NCBI RefSeq assembly: GCF_001976065.1
Contig: NZ_MNAH01000001.1
Location: forward strand, 657,066-721,065
DNA length: 64,000 nucleotides
DNA from: Pseudomonas putida
GTDB taxonomy: Bacteria; Pseudomonadota; Gammaproteobacteria; Pseudomonadales; Pseudomonadaceae
Reading direction: 5' to 3'
The position numbers were made by a program, and so were the translations under genes. The notes under the pieces were generated by a model. It saw only the letters and a program-made list of their open reading frames with translations. It searched no databases and was not told the DNA's origin. Positions 1 to 8,893 of this stretch are shown here, piece by piece (position 1 is the stretch's first letter; each line of letters begins with the position of its first letter).

Positions 1-15
1 CCGGATGCCAAGGAC

Positions 16-41
16 AAAAAAGCCCGCTCAATAGCGGGCTT
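16..41 (-). terminator. Rho-independent terminator
   Basis: A 9-bp perfect stem (AAGCCCGCT / AGCGGGCTT) with a CAAT loop is followed on the minus strand by six T residues (A16-A21 on the plus strand). It lies 16 bases past a minus-strand stop codon at 57-59 and would end transcription coming from the usp gene. Confidence 0.85.
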
Positions 42-56
42 CGTAAACGGCTTTTC

Positions 57-264
57 CTATGGCGCGAGGCTCAAACTCTTGCGGAATTCGTCCTCCAGCT
101 TTCGACAAACGTCCGCGATAATGTTTTTCCCGGCTGCCGGGCCTGTATCTCTGTTGACTTCCTCCTGGCATCGTTCGACGACCTCTCGGGGCTGAGTGTT
201 TTCCTTGCTTTGTGATGTGTTGCTGACTAGCAGCGGTTTTTGGCGCTGATTCGGTTTGATCCAA
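57..264 (-). pseudogene. Possible frameshifted small gene downstream of usp
   Basis: One minus-strand frame ends with a stop at 57-59, directly before the terminator. Its last 43 or so residues look like real helical protein (EVVERCQEEVNRDTG, then ADVCRKLEDEFRKS). That frame has no ATG, GTG or TTG start. The adjacent frame offers a TTG at 264 followed by a natural-looking stretch (LDQTESAPKTAAS), and a one-base shift near position 150 would join the two into a protein of about 68 residues. I recognise no family. It could be a real small gene with a sequencing error, a decayed gene, or chance. Confidence 0.3.
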
Positions 265-283
265 GCTAACGGAAATCGTTGAC

Positions 284-1189
284 CTACCTGAGATCCGCTT
301 CTCCCTTGATGGCCAAAACGCTGCAGGGCACCTGATAAAGAACATGCTCCGTGGTACTGCCAACCAGCTTGTCCACCCCTTTGTGATGGGTATTTCCCAT
401 TACGAAGACATCCGCTCGAGTATGAGTGGCAAAATCGGCCATTGCTTTGGTTGGCGGCCCTGCTATGAAGTGTTGTCGCTCAGGTGGCACGCCGTGGCGT
501 CCAGCCAAGGCAACAAAGCACTTTTCAAGTGACCGGCGCACGTCGTCGCTGAAGCCTGGCATCGTCACGGCACCAGCACCTGCATCAGAGAAATGTGTGT
601 GTGTCAGTTCGTAGGCATACAGCATGTGCAATTCAGCCTCACATTGCGTAGCCAGTTCGTTCGCCGCCTGAATGACGCTGTCGTTGATTCCGCTGATCTG
701 ACCCTCTGGATGCGATGGATCAACCGCCGCCACAATCACCCGAGGAAGCGGACACCTGACTTCGCTGACCAGATGTATGGGGGTCGGACATCCACGCAAC
801 AACTGCCAATCCAAAGGCGTGACGAATACGCGTTTGAGCGCTGATTCATGATGTACGTCCTTGATAATCATGTCCGGCAGCATTACAGCCACATGCCCAA
901 GGATCTCTTGCAGCGGGTCACGGGTCAATGCAACTTCGATGGTCACATTGATGCCCTTCCTGCGCATGAGTTCGGCCTCATCCGTCAACCACTGCAGGTT
1001 CTCCTGCCGGCAACTCTCACGAAGTTGTTCGCTGTTGCTCATTAGCCGCATAAGGTCGAAGTCTTCGATGAACACTGCGATATGCAGCGCTGCGCCTGTA
1101 GCGTCGGCCAGTGCGATCGCCCGCTCCATCGCCGGCGAGTGACGCATTGTGGGACCTGCGATCAGAAAGAGTCGTTGATACTGCCTCAT
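284..1189 (-). CDS. Universal stress protein, tandem UspA domains (UspE-like)
   Basis: This 301-residue protein carries two UspA-fold domains in tandem, residues about 1-150 and 151-300, as in UspE. The second domain keeps the nucleotide-binding signature near its end (VFVMGNTHHKG...VGSTTEHVL) followed by PCSVLAIK. The first domain is more divergent and lacks a clear G-rich loop. The family is cytoplasmic and binds ATP or other ligands during stress, starvation or low oxygen. The start at 1189 was chosen because GGAGG lies 5 bases upstream and the protein then begins MRQYQRLFLIA, which aligns with the first Usp strand. Longer in-frame starts add unrelated residues. The gene stands alone and is followed by a terminator. 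Confidence 0.88.
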   Translation of the reverse strand: MRQYQRLFLIAGPTMRHSPAMERAIALADATGAALHIAVFIEDFDLMRLMSNSEQLRESCRQENLQWLTDEAELMRRKGINVTIEVALTRDPLQEILGHVAVMLPDMIIKDVHHESALKRVFVTPLDWQLLRGCPTPIHLVSEVRCPLPRVIVAAVDPSHPEGQISGINDSVIQAANELATQCEAELHMLYAYELTHTHFSDAGAGAVTMPGFSDDVRRSLEKCFVALAGRHGVPPERQHFIAGPPTKAMADFATHTRADVFVMGNTHHKGVDKLVGSTTEHVLYQVPCSVLAIKGEADLR

Positions 1190-1448
1190 GTGACACCTCC
1201 AACGTTCCGGGTTATCCGCTAGCGCCCCCAGCACTCTCGCTTGTCCCACCATTGGCGATCTTTTATCGCCCAACTACCTGGATCGACACTACCAATATAC
1301 GCCTGCATCGCCGGCTTACCAGTTGCCAAGGCTGTCGAAGGGGGTAGCAGACCTTTGCAGCACGATCGAGCAGGAGACGGGATTGCTGGAAACGCGCGGC
1401 ACGCCACGATAACCCCCGGCGTGATGAGGCTGTTCGGCAATCGGTGTT

Positions 1449-2786
1449 TCAGGCCGCAGCCCTCACACCTGCACCTTTACCCTGCGCCTGCACGTCATGC
1501 AGGGAAATCCGTGACGTCTCCGGCAATGCCAGTCCACCCGCCAGCGCCAGCAAGGCAATCGCGATCAGATAGAACGCCGGCGACAGGTTGCTACCGGTAG
1601 TGCTGATCAACCAGGTAGCCACCAGGGGGGCGGTGCCGCCGAAGATGGTGTAGGCCATGTTGTAGGTGATCGCCGAGGCGGTATAGCGAGTGCGGGTGGG
1701 GAAGGTTTCCGAGAGCAGGGCCGCGGTGACCACGCCACACAATACCGCGCCGACCGCCAGTAGCATCACGCCGGCAACGGACGCTGCGAACGAGCCGGAG
1801 CTGGCCATCAGGAACGCCGGGTACACGGCAACGATCAACAGGGCGCACGCGGTCATCACTGTCATTCGCCGCCCGACCCGGTCCGAATACAGCCCGGCCA
1901 GCGGGCAGATCGCCGCGGCGAACAGCAAGGCAATCAGCGACACCAGCAACGCTGTCGCGCGACTCAGGCCACCTGCAACTTGCAGGTAGGTCGCGAAGTA
2001 GGTGGTGAACATGTAGAACGACAGCGCCGTGAGCGACACAAAGGCGCCCAGGCAACAGATGGCCGCGCCATGGTTGCGCAAGGTTTCCTTGAGTGGGGAA
2101 TGGGCCACGGCATGTTCCTCGGTCACCGCCTGGAATGCCGGTGTCTCATCGAGCTTGCAGCGCAAATAAAGACCCACCAGGCCCAGCGGCGCGGCAATCA
2201 GGAACGGCAAGCGCCAGCCCCAGCTGCCCATCGCTTCGGCCGACAAAGAGGCCTCGAGTGCGTAGGCCACCACGGCGGCCGCGGCGAAGGCGGAAAACGT
2301 CGACACCGGAATGAAGCTGCCGTACCAGGCGCGTTTATCGCTCGGTGCGTGCTCCATCAGGTAGGCACAGGCTCCTGCGTATTCGCCGCCGGCGGAAAAG
2401 CCCTGGGCGCAACGGATCAGGGACAGAAGAATCGGCGCCGTGACCCCGATCGCGGCATACGTGGGTAGCAGGCCGATCAAGGTCGTCGCACCGGCCATCA
2501 GCAGGATCGTCATCGCCAGGGTGCGCTTGCGGCCGATCCTGTCGCCCAGCATGCCGAAGAAAATCCCGCCAAGGGGCCGAAATGCAAAAGCTACGGCGAA
2601 TACCGCGAAGGTCTTGAGCAGCGCGGCACTGGTATCGCCGCTGGGGAAAAATTGCTGGGCGATGGTCGTGGCCAGAAAACCGTAGACGGCGAAATCGAAC
2701 CACTCGACGAAATTGCCGATGCCGGCAGCCACTATCACTCTTCTCAGTGTTTTCGGGCTGACTTGTTCCGTAGTTGTGCTCGTCAT
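1449..2786 (-). CDS. MFS transporter, metabolite:H+ symporter (MHS) family
   Basis: This 445-residue protein has twelve hydrophobic segments and the MHS hallmarks: an N-terminal NFVEWFDFAVYGF segment, the loop 2-3 motif GMLGDRIGRKRTL, and RCAQGFSAGGEYAGA in helix 4-5, as in ProP, ShiA and KgtP. It is an inner-membrane proton symporter for an organic acid or zwitterion. The start has a GAGG site 8 bases upstream. The gene is divergent from vanA across a 245-base region holding two candidate VanR operators, so vanillate or a related aromatic acid is a reasonable guess for its substrate. The family alone does not decide this, and other dicarboxylate or betaine substrates remain possible. Confidence 0.88.
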   Translation of the reverse strand: MTSTTTEQVSPKTLRRVIVAAGIGNFVEWFDFAVYGFLATTIAQQFFPSGDTSAALLKTFAVFAVAFAFRPLGGIFFGMLGDRIGRKRTLAMTILLMAGATTLIGLLPTYAAIGVTAPILLSLIRCAQGFSAGGEYAGACAYLMEHAPSDKRAWYGSFIPVSTFSAFAAAAVVAYALEASLSAEAMGSWGWRLPFLIAAPLGLVGLYLRCKLDETPAFQAVTEEHAVAHSPLKETLRNHGAAICCLGAFVSLTALSFYMFTTYFATYLQVAGGLSRATALLVSLIALLFAAAICPLAGLYSDRVGRRMTVMTACALLIVAVYPAFLMASSGSFAASVAGVMLLAVGAVLCGVVTAALLSETFPTRTRYTASAITYNMAYTIFGGTAPLVATWLISTTGSNLSPAFYLIAIALLALAGGLALPETSRISLHDVQAQGKGAGVRAAA

Positions 2787-2929
2787 GCTTGACCTCGACA
2801 GTTCGTCAGTAAGCTATCGATTATCGAGGCAGGCGTTGAAGCGGTTGGCTTCAAAAGTGTCATCCACGTAGTCAGGACCGACTTGGCGTGCCTCAGGTGT
2901 TCGAAGGTCGAATATCGGTGTTTTGGTTT

Positions 2930-2943
2930 TAATGGATCCATTA
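2930..2943. promoter_or_regulatory. Candidate VanR operator I
   Basis: TAATGGATCCATTA is a perfect 14-bp palindrome between the MHS transporter gene and vanA. The GGATCC core and flanks closely resemble the Caulobacter VanR operator as I recall it (ATTGGATCCAAT). Its centre is 63 bp, six helical turns, from the second site at 2995-3004. Confidence 0.7.
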
Positions 2944-2966
2944 GAGTTGTCGGCGCCGTAAAAAGC

Positions 2967-2996
2967 TTGACGGATATCAGGTTTATCCGATCAAAT
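2967..2996 (+). promoter_or_regulatory. Possible sigma-70 promoter of vanAB
   Basis: TTGACG at 2967-2972 resembles a -35 box and TCAAAT at 2991-2996, 18 bp away, is a weak -10. The -10 overlaps candidate VanR operator II, which fits repression by blocking polymerase. This is a prediction from spacing only. Confidence 0.4.
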
Positions 2997-3004
2997 GGAT
3001 CCAT
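2995..3004. promoter_or_regulatory. Candidate VanR operator II
   Basis: ATGGATCCAT, a 10-bp perfect palindrome 27 bases before the vanA start codon, repeats the core of operator I. Its position over the probable -10 region suits repression in the absence of vanillate. Confidence 0.7.
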
Positions 3005-3031
3005 AAAAACAAGCCTGTCCCGGAGAACCCT

Positions 3032-4090
3032 ATGTATCCGAAAAACACCTGGTATGTCGCCTGCACCCCTGACGAGATCGCTTCCAAGCCTTTGGGGCGG
3101 CAGATATGCGGTGAGAAAATCGTTTTCTATCGTGGCCATGAAGGGCGCGTTGCCGCCGTCGAGGATTTTTGCCCGCACCGCGGTGCCCCGCTTTCGCTGG
3201 GTTATGTCGAAAACGGCAACCTGGTCTGTGGCTACCACGGACTGGTCATGGGCTGTGACGGCAAGACCGTCGAAATGCCGGGGCAGCGCGTACGGGGTTT
3301 TCCGTGCAACAAGACCTACGCCGTTGAAGAGCGTTACGGGTTCATCTGGGTCTGGCCCGGCGAGCAGGACAAGGCTGACCCTGCACTGATCCATCATCTG
3401 GAGTGGGCGGTCAGCGACGAGTGGGCCTACGGCGGCGGGCTGTTCCACATCAATTGCGACTATCGGTTGATGATCGATAACCTGATGGACCTCACCCACG
3501 AAACCTATGTGCACGCCTCGAGCATCGGCCAGAAGGAGATCGATGAAGCGGCGCCGGTCACCACCGTCGAGGGTGACGAGGTGGTCACCGCGCGGCACAT
3601 GGAAAACATCATGGCGCCGCCGTTCTGGCGCATGGCCCTGCGCGGCAACAACCTGGCCGACGACGTGCCGGTAGACCGTTGGCAGATCTGCCGTTTTACC
3701 CCGCCCAGCCACGTGTTGATCGAGGTGGGCGTGGCCCATGCCGGCAAGGGCGGGTATCACGCCGAGCCGCAACACAAGGCCGCGAGCATCGTGGTCGACT
3801 TCATTACCCCGCAAACCGAGACGTCGATCTGGTACTTCTGGGGCATGGCGCGCAATTTCAATCCCCACGACGAAGAACTGACCGCCAGCATCCGCGAGGG
3901 CCAGGGCAAGATTTTCAGCGAAGACCTCGACATGCTCGAACAACAGCAGAAGAACCTGCTGGCCAATCCCCAGCGCAACCTGCTCAAGCTCAATATCGAC
4001 GCCGGTGGTGTGCAGTCCCGTCGCGTGCTGGAGCGAATCATCGCCCGTGAGCGCGCGCCGGCTGCCGAGCTGATCGCCACGGCCAACTAG
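3032..4090 (+). CDS. vanA: Vanillate O-demethylase, Rieske oxygenase subunit
   Basis: This 352-residue protein oxidatively demethylates vanillate to protocatechuate plus formaldehyde, using electrons from VanB. It opens with the VanA-type MYPKNTWYVAC. The Rieske cluster ligands are C47-x-H49 and C66-x2-H69 (CPHRG, CGYHG). The mononuclear iron site is visible as DNLMDLTHETYVH, with D153, H156 and H161. The C-terminal half has the VanA/PobA-like catalytic domain and the length is usual for the family. GGAG lies 8 bases before the ATG. It is followed 76 bases later by vanB and preceded by two palindromes proposed to bind VanR. A related methoxybenzoate demethylase is the main alternative. Confidence 0.93.
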   Translation: MYPKNTWYVACTPDEIASKPLGRQICGEKIVFYRGHEGRVAAVEDFCPHRGAPLSLGYVENGNLVCGYHGLVMGCDGKTVEMPGQRVRGFPCNKTYAVEERYGFIWVWPGEQDKADPALIHHLEWAVSDEWAYGGGLFHINCDYRLMIDNLMDLTHETYVHASSIGQKEIDEAAPVTTVEGDEVVTARHMENIMAPPFWRMALRGNNLADDVPVDRWQICRFTPPSHVLIEVGVAHAGKGGYHAEPQHKAASIVVDFITPQTETSIWYFWGMARNFNPHDEELTASIREGQGKIFSEDLDMLEQQQKNLLANPQRNLLKLNIDAGGVQSRRVLERIIARERAPAAELIATAN

Positions 4091-4166
4091 CCCTGGGGCG
4101 CTAAACCAGTCCTCTCCTATTGATCTTGTTCACGGCCACTTCGGTGGCCGGTCCTGAAGGTGCGCC

Positions 4167-5117
4167 ATGATTGAAGTCGTCGTGACATCCCGCAACAACG
4201 AAGCGCTGGATATCTGCAGCTACGAGCTGGCCTGTGCACAAGGCGGGCAACTGCCCGGTTTCAGTGCCGGGGCCCATATCGACGTGCACCTGCCTGGCGG
4301 ATTGATCCGCCAGTACTCGCTGTGCAATCACCCGCAAGAGCGTCATCGCTACCTGATCGGCGTGCTCAAGGACTCCGCCTCACGCGGTGGATCCCAAGGC
4401 CTGCATGAGCAGGTCAACAGCGGTGATCGGCTGTTCATCAGCGAACCGCGCAACCTGTTCCCGCTGGTAGCCGAGGGGCGGCGCAGCCTGTTGTTCGCTG
4501 GCGGCATCGGCATCACCCCGATCCTGTGCATGGCCGAGCAACTGGCCCACAGCGGTGCCGATTTCGAGCTGCATTATTGTGCCCGCTCCAGTGACCGCGC
4601 GGCGTTCGTCGAGCGACTCAAAGGGGCCTCCTTTGCCGATCGCGTGCACCTGCATTTTGATGAAGAGGCCGATTCGCGCCTGGATGCCGCCAGGGTCCTG
4701 GCCCATCCGCAGCCTGATGTGCACCTGTATGTCTGCGGTCCTTCGGGGTTCATGCAGCATGTGCTCGACAGTGCCAAGGCCCAGGGCTGGAGCGATGGCC
4801 AGTTACACCGTGAGTACTTCGCCGCAGCGCCGGTGGATACCAGTGCTGATGGATCGTTCCAGGTCAAGCTGGGCAGCAGCGGGCAGGTGTTCGACGTTCC
4901 GGCCGACAAGACGGTGGTCCAGGTGCTGGAAAGCCACGGTGTCGAGATTGCGCTTTCCTGCGAGCAGGGCATCTGCGGCACCTGCCTGACCCGTGTGCTG
5001 GAAGGGGTGCCGGATCACCGTGACCTGTTCCTCACCGAAGAAGAGCAAGCGGCCAATGATCAGTTCACGCCTTGCTGCTCGAGGGCCAAGACCAGGCTGT
5101 TGGTGCTGGACCTCTAA
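4167..5117 (+). CDS. vanB: Vanillate O-demethylase, reductase subunit
   Basis: This 316-residue phthalate-dioxygenase-reductase-type protein passes electrons from NADH through FMN and a plant-type 2Fe-2S centre to VanA. The FMN/NAD part covers residues 1-225, with RQYSLCN for flavin binding and LLFAGGIGITPILCMAEQL and YVCGP for the nucleotide. The C-terminal ferredoxin carries the cysteines CEQGICGTC and a distal C in FTPCCSR. GAAGG stands 6 bases before the ATG. It pairs with vanA in one operon, and its stop lies only 8 bases from the end of the convergent vanR gene, leaving no room for a classical terminator. Confidence 0.93.
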   Translation: MIEVVVTSRNNEALDICSYELACAQGGQLPGFSAGAHIDVHLPGGLIRQYSLCNHPQERHRYLIGVLKDSASRGGSQGLHEQVNSGDRLFISEPRNLFPLVAEGRRSLLFAGGIGITPILCMAEQLAHSGADFELHYCARSSDRAAFVERLKGASFADRVHLHFDEEADSRLDAARVLAHPQPDVHLYVCGPSGFMQHVLDSAKAQGWSDGQLHREYFAAAPVDTSADGSFQVKLGSSGQVFDVPADKTVVQVLESHGVEIALSCEQGICGTCLTRVLEGVPDHRDLFLTEEEQAANDQFTPCCSRAKTRLLVLDL

Positions 5118-5125
5118 CCCGCCGA

Positions 5126-5839
5126 TCACTCGCCGCGCGCGATCACTTTCATCCGGTCGCTGTTGCTGATCGCACCGAAGACCTCGGCGTAACGCAGTGT
5201 GGCATTGGCGTGCTCACGCATGATGGCTTCAGCGCGTGCGCCCTGGCGGCTGACCAGCGCGTCGTAGACCGAGTGGTGTTGCATGTGCGCGAAGTTGAAG
5301 CGCCGATATTCGCGCGCCATGTCCTGGCGATCGATCGCCAGCGCTGACACTGAAGCGAAGGGGCGATGGTCGTTGCGCGCCAAGGCTTCGGCAATCGCCG
5401 GGTTGGCGCTGCTCTCGACGATTACCTGATGAAAGCGCATGTTGAGGTCGTGGAACGCCTCGAGGTCTTCTTCTGTCACGTAGCCTTTGTCGAACAGTGC
5501 ATCGCCTTGCACCAGGCATTCGCGCAGCGCCGCCTGCGCTTGTTCACTCAAGCCGCGTTCGGCGCTCTGCCGCGCCGCCAGACCCTCCAGTACCCCGCGT
5601 ACCTCCACGGCGCCGGCGATATCGTCAGCACTCACCGAGCGCACCTGATAACCCCGCCCGCCATGGCGTACCAGCAAGCCTTCCTGCTCCAGCGTGACGA
5701 AGGCCATGCGCACCGGCATGCGCGAGACGCCGAAGCGTTCCGCCGTCGGGATTTCCATCAGCCGTTCGCCGGCCGCCAGTTCGCCCGAAGCGATCATCTT
5801 GCGCAGTGCGACCAGCACCATTTGACCCGGTTTGCTCAT
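5126..5839 (-). CDS. vanR: GntR-family (FadR/FCD) repressor, VanR-like
   Basis: This 237-residue regulator has an N-terminal winged helix (about residues 5-70; AERFGVSRMPVRMAFVTLEQEGLL) and a C-terminal all-helical FCD ligand domain (about 85-220; EVRGVLEGLAARQSAE, later FHDLNMRFHQVIVE). The likely metal ligands of FCD domains, D and H residues, are present in these helices. VanR proteins repress vanAB and release DNA when vanillate binds. Start 5839 (MSKPGQM) has GGAAG about 8 bases upstream. An upstream ATG at 5869 lacks a purine-rich site but cannot be excluded. The gene is convergent with vanB and flanked by a porin and a VanK-like transporter, so it most likely controls both divergent van control regions. 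Confidence 0.88.
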   Translation of the reverse strand: MSKPGQMVLVALRKMIASGELAAGERLMEIPTAERFGVSRMPVRMAFVTLEQEGLLVRHGGRGYQVRSVSADDIAGAVEVRGVLEGLAARQSAERGLSEQAQAALRECLVQGDALFDKGYVTEEDLEAFHDLNMRFHQVIVESSANPAIAEALARNDHRPFASVSALAIDRQDMAREYRRFNFAHMQHHSVYDALVSRQGARAEAIMREHANATLRYAEVFGAISNSDRMKVIARGE

Positions 5840-5922
5840 GCAGGCGACTTCCAGTGGTAGGTTCGCCATAGTAGCGCAAGGAGGGGAGAGATACAGGGGC
5901 GACACGCGCCCCTGGCGGGGGA

Positions 5923-7173
5923 TCAGAGTGACAGGGGGTAGCTGACGATCACGCGGGTCTGATCGAAGTCGCTGTTGAAACTGCGACGGTTGGTGGCGTT
6001 GTTGACCCGCAGGCTGAGGTTTTTCAGCGGGCCGCTTTGCAAGGTGTAGCTGACCTCGGTGTCACGTTCCCACTCCTTGCCATTGCTGCCGGCCTTGGTG
6101 GTGGCGTTCTCGCCGTGACCGTAGCGGGTCATCAGCAGCAGGCCGGGAATGCCGACGGCGACGAAGTTGTAGTCATAACGCGCCTGCCAGGAACGCTCGT
6201 CGGCGTTGCTGAAGTTGCCGTTGAACATGTCGTTACCCAGGGTCCGTCCACTGCTGCCGTACACGGACATCCAGCCGGTATCGCCGCTGACCTTCTGCAG
6301 CCCCAGGTACAGGGTGTGGCCACCCAGGTTGGCCGAGAACAGCCCATAGGCGGTATGGCTCTGCACGTTGCCGATCAGGGCGCTGCCGTCATCCTTGTCG
6401 ATGAAATACCCCAGGTTCGCGCCGAGGGTCCAGTCACCGAATTTCTGTTTGTGCAGCAGGTTCAGATAGCTTTGCTGGTAGATGTCTTCCAGTTGCGAGT
6501 ACCAGGCACCGATCTGGGTCTGTTGTTCGTTGAAGCGGTATTCGGCGCCCGCATAGTTGAAGCCGTCCGACTTGACGGTGGGCGCAGCCCAGGCCGAGAG
6601 GTCTTGCATGTCCGAGGAGTTGCGCAGGCTCACGGCGTTGTATTGACCGGCCTGCAGGCTCAGGCCGGGGAGTTCCCGGGACACCAGCATGGCGCCCTGG
6701 AAGGTCTGCGGCAGCAGGCGGCCGTCGTCGTAGCGCAGCAGGGGAATATCCGGCATCAGTTCGCCGAGCATCATTTCGGTGTCGGAAACGCGCATTTTCG
6801 CCGCCAGCCCCGCGCGCCCGTAATCGTCGGCGGCGCGGCCATCGTCGTGCACCGGCAGCAGCTCCGAACCGCTGCGTTGCGGACCGCTGTCGAGCTTGAT
6901 GCCCAGCATCGCGATACCGTCGAGGCCAAAGCCGACAACCCCCGGGGTATAACCGGAACTGAACTTGAGGATCGCGCCCTGGGCCCATTCTTCGATCTTG
7001 CTCTTGCTGGCACCGGGATCGTTGAAGTCGCGATTGAAGTAGTAATTTCGCAGGGTCAGGCTGGTCTTGGAATCTTCAAGAAAACCGCTGCTTTGAGCTT
7101 GCACCGAAGGCATCAGGGCAAGCGCTATTGCACCGCCGAGCAGGGCCCGGGGAGGGAGAGGAAAGTAAGTCAT
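5923..7173 (-). CDS. OprD/OpdK-family outer-membrane porin, likely aromatic acid uptake
   Basis: This 416-residue protein has a signal peptide ending at SVQAQ (about residue 27) and then an 18-strand-type OprD barrel. Visible OprD features are SGFLEDSKTSLTLRNYYFNRDF at the mature N terminus (shown in part), the repeated LxxLxYxF-like strands, and a terminal strand ending in VIVSYPLSL. OprD-family channels of the OpdK branch carry vanillate, benzoate and similar monocyclic acids across the outer membrane. It lies 66 bases downstream of the VanK-like symporter gene on the same strand and is probably cotranscribed with it from the control region at 8.7-8.9 kb. The exact substrate is inferred from the neighbours. 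Confidence 0.88.
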   Translation of the reverse strand: MTYFPLPPRALLGGAIALALMPSVQAQSSGFLEDSKTSLTLRNYYFNRDFNDPGASKSKIEEWAQGAILKFSSGYTPGVVGFGLDGIAMLGIKLDSGPQRSGSELLPVHDDGRAADDYGRAGLAAKMRVSDTEMMLGELMPDIPLLRYDDGRLLPQTFQGAMLVSRELPGLSLQAGQYNAVSLRNSSDMQDLSAWAAPTVKSDGFNYAGAEYRFNEQQTQIGAWYSQLEDIYQQSYLNLLHKQKFGDWTLGANLGYFIDKDDGSALIGNVQSHTAYGLFSANLGGHTLYLGLQKVSGDTGWMSVYGSSGRTLGNDMFNGNFSNADERSWQARYDYNFVAVGIPGLLLMTRYGHGENATTKAGSNGKEWERDTEVSYTLQSGPLKNLSLRVNNATNRRSFNSDFDQTRVIVSYPLSL

Positions 7174-7239
7174 TATTGTTGTTTTCCTGGAGGATGTTGT
7201 CAGCAGCGAGGGCAGGGCCTCGCTACTGCTTTGTAATGG

Positions 7240-8574
7240 TCAAGCCTGGCTGGGTTGGGCGGCCGGTTGCGCCGGTGCCTTGGGCCGCAGTTGCAGCAAC
7301 ACGGCGGCGGCAATCACGAAGACCACGGCAAACACCCCATACAGGTGCAGTGGCTGCCAACCGCTGTCGAGCAACAGGCCGGCGACGGTGGGCGACAGGA
7401 TCGCGCCGATGCGCCCGATACCGATGCCCCAACCGACCCCCGTGGTGCGCACGGAAGCGTCGTAGACAATCGGCGACAGCGCGTACAAGCCCGCCACGCA
7501 ACCGTTGGCGAATAGTCCGATCAGCAGGCCCAGGCCCAGTGCCATGGATACCGATGAAGCGGAGCCGACAAACAGCACCAGCAGGCCCGCGGTAATCAGC
7601 ATGAACAGCGACAGCACCCGGGTCAGCCGCCAGCGCGAGGCCAGGCCGCCAATCAGCGCGGCGCCGAAGATGCCACCGACGCTCAGCAGCACGCCGCCGC
7701 TGATGCCTTGCTGTGCCGACAGACCTGCCGAGACCAGCAGCTTCGGCGTCCAGCTCATCACGAAGTAGAAGCCGAACATCACCAGGAAGAACAGCAGCCA
7801 GATCAACAGGGTGGTGCGCCGTGAATCCGGCGAGAGCAACTGCGCCAGGCGTCCACGACCTGAAGTTGGCGCCGAGAGGGCCACGGGCAGATCGCGCAAT
7901 GCGGGCTGGCCGAGGCGGGCGGCCAGGCGATTGATGCGGACCAGGGCATTTGCGGGGCGACGGGCGATCAGGAAGTCCAGCGATTCAGGCAAATACAGCA
8001 GCACCAAAGGAATCACCGCCAGGGTCACGGCGCCCCCGAAGATGAACACCGAACGCCAGCCAAACTGCGTCAGCAGCCACACCGACAACAGCCCGCCCAG
8101 GGTCGCGCCCAAGGCATAACCGGTGGATTGCAGGCTGACCGCCAGCCCGCGCCAGCGTTTGTTGGCATATTCACTGGCAATCACGTTGCTGCTGGCCAGG
8201 ATTCCGCCGATCCCCAGGCCGGTCAACCCGCGCAGCAGCGCCAGTTGCAGCGGCGTCTGGCTGAGGGCCGACAACAGCATGCCGGCACCGGAAAGCAGCA
8301 GGCAAAACAGGATCAATGGCCGACGTCCATAACGATCCGCCCACGGCGCAATGAACAGCGAGCCTGCCGCCATGCCAAACAATCCGGCACTCAGCAGCAA
8401 ACCGATCTGCGCGCCATTCAAGCCCCATTCGGCAGACACCGAGGAGGCCGTGAAAGCCATCACCAACACGTCGAAGCCATCGATCATGTTCAGGACAATA
8501 CAGATGCCCACGGCCAGCCATTGGAAGTGCGCCATGGGACGCTCATCTACCACGCGCTTCAGGTCGACACTCAT
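7240..8574 (-). CDS. vanK: Aromatic acid:H+ symporter (AAHS family), VanK-like
   Basis: This 444-residue MFS protein has twelve hydrophobic segments and the AAHS signatures: NMIDGFDVLVMAF in helix 1 with the essential DGxD motif, PWADRYGRRPLI between helices 2 and 3, and GLTGLGIGGILASSNVIASEY in helices 4-5. These features match PcaK, BenK and VanK proton symporters for aromatic acids. GAGGGG lies upstream of the ATG. It precedes the porin gene, giving an outer-plus-inner membrane uptake pair beside vanAB and vanR. Vanillate is the likely substrate; protocatechuate or 4-hydroxybenzoate are alternatives. Confidence 0.87.
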   Translation of the reverse strand: MSVDLKRVVDERPMAHFQWLAVGICIVLNMIDGFDVLVMAFTASSVSAEWGLNGAQIGLLLSAGLFGMAAGSLFIAPWADRYGRRPLILFCLLLSGAGMLLSALSQTPLQLALLRGLTGLGIGGILASSNVIASEYANKRWRGLAVSLQSTGYALGATLGGLLSVWLLTQFGWRSVFIFGGAVTLAVIPLVLLYLPESLDFLIARRPANALVRINRLAARLGQPALRDLPVALSAPTSGRGRLAQLLSPDSRRTTLLIWLLFFLVMFGFYFVMSWTPKLLVSAGLSAQQGISGGVLLSVGGIFGAALIGGLASRWRLTRVLSLFMLITAGLLVLFVGSASSVSMALGLGLLIGLFANGCVAGLYALSPIVYDASVRTTGVGWGIGIGRIGAILSPTVAGLLLDSGWQPLHLYGVFAVVFVIAAAVLLQLRPKAPAQPAAQPSQA

Positions 8575-8745
8575 GGCTGCCCCTCGAGACGAGGCTGGCT
8601 AAAGGTAAAGCGAGAAAGGCACACGAAGGTGGGTGCAAGCCGAAGCTCGAACCCGATTGAGAAGTCATTCATCCCGACACCCTTGTTATTTTTATGAGCG
8701 GGCAGGCGCTGTACCTGACACCGTACAGTGCCAGTCAATCAATTT

Positions 8746-8755
8746 ATGGATCCAT
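8746..8755. promoter_or_regulatory. Candidate VanR operator III
   Basis: ATGGATCCAT is identical to operator II before vanA and lies 171 bases upstream of the vanK start codon. The match suggests that the transporter-porin operon answers to the same regulator. Confidence 0.68.
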
Positions 8756-8893
8756 TGAGAAGTGGGTTGTGAGGTTTTTTTATCTTTTTATTTTTTATTT
8801 TTTGCTTTAATTCGTTATAAAACAAATAGTTATCGTGTTTTATAAAGTGTTCGATTATCGGCCATTTCAACTTTTTTCGATGGTTTTTTGATA

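Noticed and set aside
28..363. Minus-strand open frame of 111 codons at the window start
   Set aside because: It ends inside the stem of a terminator and its C-terminal part is an Arg-rich out-of-frame reading; another frame over the same bases looks more like protein and stops just before the terminator.
1219..1440. Minus-strand open frame of 73 codons between usp and the MHS transporter
   Set aside because: No ribosome site, no homology that I recognise, and it overlaps the 5' part of usp; it may be an intergenic repeat.
2783..3943. Minus-strand open frame of 386 codons
   Set aside because: Antisense to vanA and running through the vanA promoter; vanA has full Rieske and iron-site motifs.
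6037..7236. Plus-strand open frame of 399 codons
   Set aside because: Antisense to the OprD-like porin, which has a signal peptide and complete barrel.
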